From positions 1 to 9,354 of the forward strand of contig JAUVKB010000079.1 of NCBI GenBank assembly GCA_030596405.1: a stretch of DNA of 9,354 nt, read 5' to 3'. The DNA comes from Deltaproteobacteria bacterium. GTDB taxonomy: Bacteria; Desulfobacterota; Desulfobacteria; Desulfobacterales; JAUVKB01. The translations under genes were made by a program, and so were the position numbers. Every line of letters starts with the position of its first letter. Positions within the stretch are counted from its first letter, which is position 1. The notes beneath the pieces are model-generated. The model made no database searches and was not told the DNA's origin. It was given only the letters and a program-made list of their open reading frames with translations. Positions 6,117-9,354 of this stretch are shown here, one piece after another.

Positions 6117-6132
6117 CTGTCATCGCGAGGAG
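6117..6132 (+). promoter_or_regulatory. Ribosome binding region of the methyltransferase gene, resembling a dispersed repeat
   Basis: CTGTCATCGCGAGGAG ends in GAGGAG. The GAGG core is four bases and the last G only two bases from the ATG at 6135, which is tight spacing. The 16-mer resembles the opening of a dispersed element (of the form TGTCATTGCGAGGAGCGAAG) that I recall between genes in many bacterial genomes, including deltaproteobacteria. The resemblance is from memory and may be coincidental. Confidence 0.35.
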
Positions 6133-6134
6133 TA

Positions 6135-6878
6135 ATGTCGGAAAAAGAGCAAAAAATCCTTTTTAATGAAATCGCATCCCTGTATGAAGCCCATTACGGA
6201 GATGCGTGCAGTCAGCAGTACCGCCAAAGGTTTATAAACGAACCGATGTTTGACGGCATCAGCCTTTCCGGCAAAAAAGTCGTCGAGGCAATGTCCGGGA
6301 GCGGAGAGACCACAGGGTATCTGTTGTCAAAAGGAGCGCGGGTCACAGGGATAGACCTGTCTGTTGCCGGGATTAATTCCTTTAAAAAGCGCTGGCCCGG
6401 ATGCAGCGCAATATGCGCGTCCATCCTTAACACCGGTTTTAAAAATAACGCTTACGACTGCGTGGTGTCGGTAGGCGGCCTGCACCACCTGCATCCGAGC
6501 CTTGACAAGGCTGTTTCCGAAATCCACAGGATACTCAAGCCCGGCGGATATTTCTGTTTTTCAGAACCGCATACAGGATCGGCTCCCGACCTGATACGAA
6601 GATACTGGTACAGACACGATAATTTTTTTGCCGACAACGAGGCCGCAATAAATTTAAAAAAATTAAAAGACAGGTTTTCTTCCGGCTTTACTTTTGAGAA
6701 AGAGATTTATATGGGAAACATTGCGTATCTGTTCGTGCTCAATTCCCTGATTTTCAGAATACCTGTGCGGATAAAACCTTTTTATACGCCGGCCCTTTTA
6801 AGGCTTGAATCGATGATCAACAGGTTTCAGGGCAAATTTCTTTCATGCTTTGCCATTTCCGGATGGCGGAAAAAATAG
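6135..6878 (+). CDS. Class I SAM-dependent methyltransferase (Methyltransf_11 type)
   Basis: The 247-residue protein has the Rossmann-like methyltransferase core at about 46-145. Motif I is KKVVEAMSGSGETT (47-60), in which the first glycine of the usual GxGxG is Met53, a tolerated variant. The acidic residue that would bind the S-adenosylmethionine ribose is in VTGIDLS (Asp74). AYDCVVSVGGLHHL (107-119) and EIHRILKPGGYFCFSEP (129-145) match motifs IV and VI of small-molecule methyltransferases. The aromatic, basic C-terminal part (about 150-247) is probably the substrate lid. Its acceptor is unknown. In this operon a sugar, amine or lipid head group is plausible. A 46-base gap separates it from the GNAT gene, the only real gap in the operon. 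Its last 36 bases overlap the 3' end of the oppositely directed glycosyltransferase gene. Confidence 0.82.
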   Translation: MSEKEQKILFNEIASLYEAHYGDACSQQYRQRFINEPMFDGISLSGKKVVEAMSGSGETTGYLLSKGARVTGIDLSVAGINSFKKRWPGCSAICASILNTGFKNNAYDCVVSVGGLHHLHPSLDKAVSEIHRILKPGGYFCFSEPHTGSAPDLIRRYWYRHDNFFADNEAAINLKKLKDRFSSGFTFEKEIYMGNIAYLFVLNSLIFRIPVRIKPFYTPALLRLESMINRFQGKFLSCFAISGWRKK

Positions 6879-7580
6879 AGAAAAAAACCGCAGCAAAAAC
6901 CACAGTAAAAAAAGATTGCCGAACTTGTAAACCCCCTCGTGCACAAGGTTAAACCGGCTCTCGCGCGTATCAACGCATTGCACCGGTATCTCCACAAGTC
7001 TTCTGCCGTCATGACATGCCCGGCACACTATCTTTACCACATAAAAAGTTTTATCGTCGATACATGACAAATATTTTTCCACTACCTCTTTTTTATACCC
7101 TTTTGCCGCAATTGAATAGTCGTGAAAGTCGATCCTGATCAACAATTTTGCCAGGCTGATAAAGGTATTGCTGGCTGTTTTTCTAAGCCACGATCTCTTC
7201 TGGCTTCCGGTAATCTTGGAGCCTATCACGATGTCGTACCTGTCAAGGAGGCGGTAAGCCCTGTCGATAAAATCCAGGTTAATGGAAAGATCCATGTCAA
7301 CGGTGACTATACGGTCATATGCGGCTATCTTCACGCCTTTTCGAAATGCAGCGCCCACCCCTTTTGCGGGAAGATGGAAAAAGCGTATATTGGAATTACC
7401 GCTGCAAAGCCGCCCTGCCAGCTCAACGGTTTTGTCGGTTGAGCCGTTGCTTGCAATGATAATTTCATAAGGAATTTTACAGCGGTCGATAAATTTTACC
7501 AAACGGGCCGTGTTGGGAATCAGCAGGTCTTCTTCATTATAAACCGGTATAAAAACCGTTAACCCGGAATTTAATATCAT
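6843..7580 (-). CDS. GT2-family glycosyltransferase, dolichyl-phosphate-mannose-synthase-like
   Basis: A 245-residue inverting GT-A enzyme of the type that moves a sugar from a nucleotide donor to a polyprenyl or dolichyl phosphate on the cytosolic membrane face. Motifs are LTVFIPVYNEED (7-18), IIIASNGSTDKT (40-51) for nucleotide binding, VTVDMDLSI (92-100) holding the DxD-type metal site (Asp95, Asp97), and DYSIAAKGYKKEVVEKY (154-170) near the acceptor site. A hydrophobic segment at about 222-238 near the C-terminus should anchor it. The frame is open for 15 more codons upstream, but the ATG at 7580 is chosen. It overlaps the upstream stop as ATGA, has AAGGAG at 7597-7592, and begins just before the first strand as the family normally does. 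Its natural partner is the membrane protein encoded upstream, which could use the lipid-linked sugar outside the membrane. Confidence 0.85.
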   Translation of the reverse strand: MILNSGLTVFIPVYNEEDLLIPNTARLVKFIDRCKIPYEIIIASNGSTDKTVELAGRLCSGNSNIRFFHLPAKGVGAAFRKGVKIAAYDRIVTVDMDLSINLDFIDRAYRLLDRYDIVIGSKITGSQKRSWLRKTASNTFISLAKLLIRIDFHDYSIAAKGYKKEVVEKYLSCIDDKTFYVVKIVCRACHDGRRLVEIPVQCVDTRESRFNLVHEGVYKFGNLFLLWFLLRFFSLFFPPSGNGKA

Positions 7581-9354
7581 TGCCGCCTGATCTCCTTTAA
7601 ACGGTCCCCTGCAAAACCGGCCCATTTTTCTTTTGAAAATTGCATTCTGGTTTTTTCATACTGTTTTTCAGCTTTTTTGATTTCACCCGTGTATTGATAA
7701 CAAAGCCCGAGATGATAGCCTGCCTCTGACGCCTTGATGGTTTCAGGATAGGTTTCAAGGAGCTGCTCTAAGGCTTCTGCCGCTTTTTTCCAGTTTTTCT
7801 CTTTAAAAAAGCAGACAGCGTAAAGATACCCTGCGTGATCGGCTATAATGGTTTCAGGATGCTTTTTAAGAACATACTGAAAATAATCCTTTGCAGTGGA
7901 ATAATCCTTTTCCGCAAAAGATTCAACCCCTTTGTAATATGGAAGCACGGGAGATTCAGGGGAAGAAAACAGAAGATAACAGGCCGCGGCCACGGCAAAT
8001 GCGCACATAAGAACCAGCGCCGTGTTTACGCCGTATCGGTCGAATATGCGTGATAAAAATATTTCAATTTTTTTAAAAAAAGAAAAACGGGAAATAAATA
8101 TCAATAAAATTGCAAGTCCGGTCATAACCGCCCCGGCATAGTCGGGCCATGTCCGGCCGTAATAGATACGCACATCCGGGGAGTCGGGAAAGATCAGCAT
8201 AAACGCGGGAGATGCCGGATATATTCTGTCCGCGCCTGTAACCTTCCAGTTGGGATGGTATGCAATCCTGATTAAAAGCGGTTTGCCAACAGGAGCGTTT
8301 TTGATTAAAATCTCTTCTTCCCTGACGGTCTCTGTAAAAGGGGAAGACCGCGGCAAAGGCTCCGCCGGAAGATGCAAAACATCCGGGTTTTCAACAATGT
8401 TAAACCTTTTGCGATCTGATTTATCGATTTTGTCTTTAAAAACCAGGGGAACGGAAAGATTGCCCAGGCGGAACCATCTGTATGACAATTTGCGCCAGTT
8501 TTTGGCAGAGGTTAAAACCGGTTTATATTCAAGCACTTTTACATATTTCCCGGAATTGGTCTGCAACTGATAAACCTCATACGGTTCGGCCTTAAAGACG
8601 AGCGTAAATTCAGGAAACTCTTTTATCGCCTCTTTGGTTTTGGGTTCTACAAGGATCAACTCTCTTACGTTAAACAGCTTAAGATGTTCAATCCCCCTTT
8701 TCAGGTTGAACCTGGAGTAATTATATTCGGGTATCGGCATGGATGAAGTCTGGGAAATTTCAGACTGCAGATAAAAGATAAACGGCACGCAAAGGCTGGC
8801 CGGCAACTGGAGCCCTTCCAATGTGGATCTGCCGGAAAAAAGGGGCAGGTTTTCAAAAGCCCTGACCGTGCCCGCGCCGTTGTTGATCAGGCTGTATTCA
8901 TACGCCACCCTTGGATCACCCACCGAGCCTTTTAAAAAACGGTTGACCGACAAAAAAGGACGCCACAGTTTTGTTTCCTCAAAACCCGCGTAATTTGATC
9001 TGATCCAGTCTCTTATGTATGTTTCACGGCCGTCAACCCACAACAGGGTGAGAAAAAGAACAATAAAAGCCGTCAGGCCGCATATTATATTTTTTCCGGT
9101 CTTGTTTTGTCCGGTCAGGTTTTGCATTAATCCGGAAGCAAATATCATGGCGCCCCCGACTGCCAGAAAAAACTGGAAAAAAGGGATAAACCTTATATCG
9201 ACCACCTTCATGCGGTATCCGATTCCGTAAAGGACAAGCCCGGCACCACACAAAAACCAGACATAAATCCACGGTTTTACAGGTTCTGAATAAAGACCTT
9301 TTGCTTTTCTGATCACGATCCACACGGCTGCGGCCAGCGTAAGCCCGATATACG
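7577..9354 (-). CDS. Polytopic membrane protein (YfhO/GT-C-like) with C-terminal TPRs, N-terminus outside window
   Basis: The frame is open from the right edge, so the 591 visible residues are the C-terminal part of a longer protein. A GTG at 9325 is not a credible start, because the residues before it (YIGLTLAAAV) belong to the same membrane helix. In fragment numbering, membrane segments lie at about 1-14, 27-46, 54-76 and 88-106. A large section (about 110-400) follows that should be outside the cytoplasm; it has ENLPLFSGRSTLEG, YEVYQL and IAYHPNWKVTGADR. Two more helices come at 403-420 and 441-462. The loop motifs recall the YfhO and PTPS-related membrane proteins, relatives of GT-C glycosyltransferases. 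The last ~125 residues (from YYKGVESFAEKDY) form about three TPR-like repeats, placed after an even number of visible helices. Such proteins may move lipid-linked sugars onto glycans. The catalytic loop usually found near the N-terminus is not in view. It is coupled by ATGA to the GT2 gene. Confidence 0.72.
   Translation of the reverse strand, partial: YIGLTLAAAVWIVIRKAKGLYSEPVKPWIYVWFLCGAGLVLYGIGYRMKVVDIRFIPFFQFFLAVGGAMIFASGLMQNLTGQNKTGKNIICGLTAFIVLFLTLLWVDGRETYIRDWIRSNYAGFEETKLWRPFLSVNRFLKGSVGDPRVAYEYSLINNGAGTVRAFENLPLFSGRSTLEGLQLPASLCVPFIFYLQSEISQTSSMPIPEYNYSRFNLKRGIEHLKLFNVRELILVEPKTKEAIKEFPEFTLVFKAEPYEVYQLQTNSGKYVKVLEYKPVLTSAKNWRKLSYRWFRLGNLSVPLVFKDKIDKSDRKRFNIVENPDVLHLPAEPLPRSSPFTETVREEEILIKNAPVGKPLLIRIAYHPNWKVTGADRIYPASPAFMLIFPDSPDVRIYYGRTWPDYAGAVMTGLAILLIFISRFSFFKKIEIFLSRIFDRYGVNTALVLMCAFAVAAACYLLFSSPESPVLPYYKGVESFAEKDYSTAKDYFQYVLKKHPETIIADHAGYLYAVCFFKEKNWKKAAEALEQLLETYPETIKASEAGYHLGLCYQYTGEIKKAEKQYEKTRMQFSKEKWAGFAGDRLKEIRRQ

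Noticed and set aside
6852..6867. GCCAT-TTCCGG-ATGGC hairpin at the 3' end of the methyltransferase gene, considered as a terminator
   Set aside because: The stem is only five base pairs and is followed on the plus strand by an A run and on the minus strand by AAAGCATG, not a T tract on either side. It is also inside both reading frames.
7581..7625. Upstream extension of the GT2 frame by 15 codons
   Set aside because: It overlaps the end of the TPR protein gene, adds an arginine- and glycine-rich stretch not usual for the family, and the ATGA start at 7580 has AAGGAG upstream.
9323..9325. GTG as the true start of the large membrane protein
   Set aside because: The frame stays open to the window edge and encodes the front half of the same hydrophobic helix, so the gene continues outside the window.
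1..9354. Defence system, prophage or mobile element
   Set aside because: No transposase, integrase, toxin-antitoxin, nuclease or CRISPR repeat was seen; all reading frames longer than about 150 codons that are not shadows are metabolic or envelope-type genes.

Overview
The window is chromosomal-looking bacterial DNA of moderate GC content, with short intergenic gaps and several stop/start overlaps. It carries ten protein genes, two of them cut by the window edges. I see no rRNA, tRNA, CRISPR array, insertion sequence or integrase. The protein types (YdjC/HpnK-like deacetylase, radical SAM enzyme, YLNWRY-type double acetyltransferase, GT2 plus polytopic membrane protein with TPRs) suggest a Gram-negative anaerobe, possibly a Desulfobacterota (deltaproteobacterial) relative. 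That placement is inference from gene style only.

Region 1 (1-1804, minus strand) is a three-gene unit transcribed leftward. It holds a DapA/DHDPS-family lyase or aldolase, a nicotinamidase (PncA type, TTG start) and the start of nicotinate phosphoribosyltransferase (PncB). The last two perform consecutive steps of NAD salvage, from nicotinamide to nicotinate to nicotinate mononucleotide, and are coupled by an ATGA overlap. The DapA-family gene contains an in-frame 9-bp tandem repeat encoding (Asn-Asn-Ile)x3 and is about 60 residues longer than a typical DHDPS.

Region 2 (1805-1960) is a divergent control region. Two sigma70-like promoters point away from each other. A 9-bp inverted repeat places one arm just downstream of each -10 box, which could be a shared operator.

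Region 3 (1961-6878, plus strand) is a compact five-gene operon. In order it encodes an exported, C-terminally anchored protein with two Ig-like domains, a YdjC/HpnK-family carbohydrate deacetylase, a B12-binding-like radical SAM enzyme, a two-module GNAT acyltransferase and a class I SAM methyltransferase. The first four genes are joined by 1-4 nt overlaps. The enzyme set looks like a pathway that deacetylates an amino sugar on a lipid or glycan, remodels it by radical chemistry, then re-acylates or methylates it. The deacetylase-radical SAM pair recalls HpnK-HpnJ of bacteriohopanetetrol cyclitol ether synthesis. This is the best candidate here for an undescribed system.

Region 4 (6843-9354, minus strand) runs toward region 3. 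A polytopic membrane protein with a large extracytoplasmic section and C-terminal TPRs (N-terminus outside the window) is followed, with an ATGA overlap, by a dolichyl-phosphate-mannose-synthase-like GT2 glycosyltransferase. The last 36 bp of that gene overlap the 3' end of the region 3 methyltransferase tail to tail, and no intrinsic terminator is visible. Regions 3 and 4 may serve one surface glycan or glycolipid pathway, but only their adjacency supports this.
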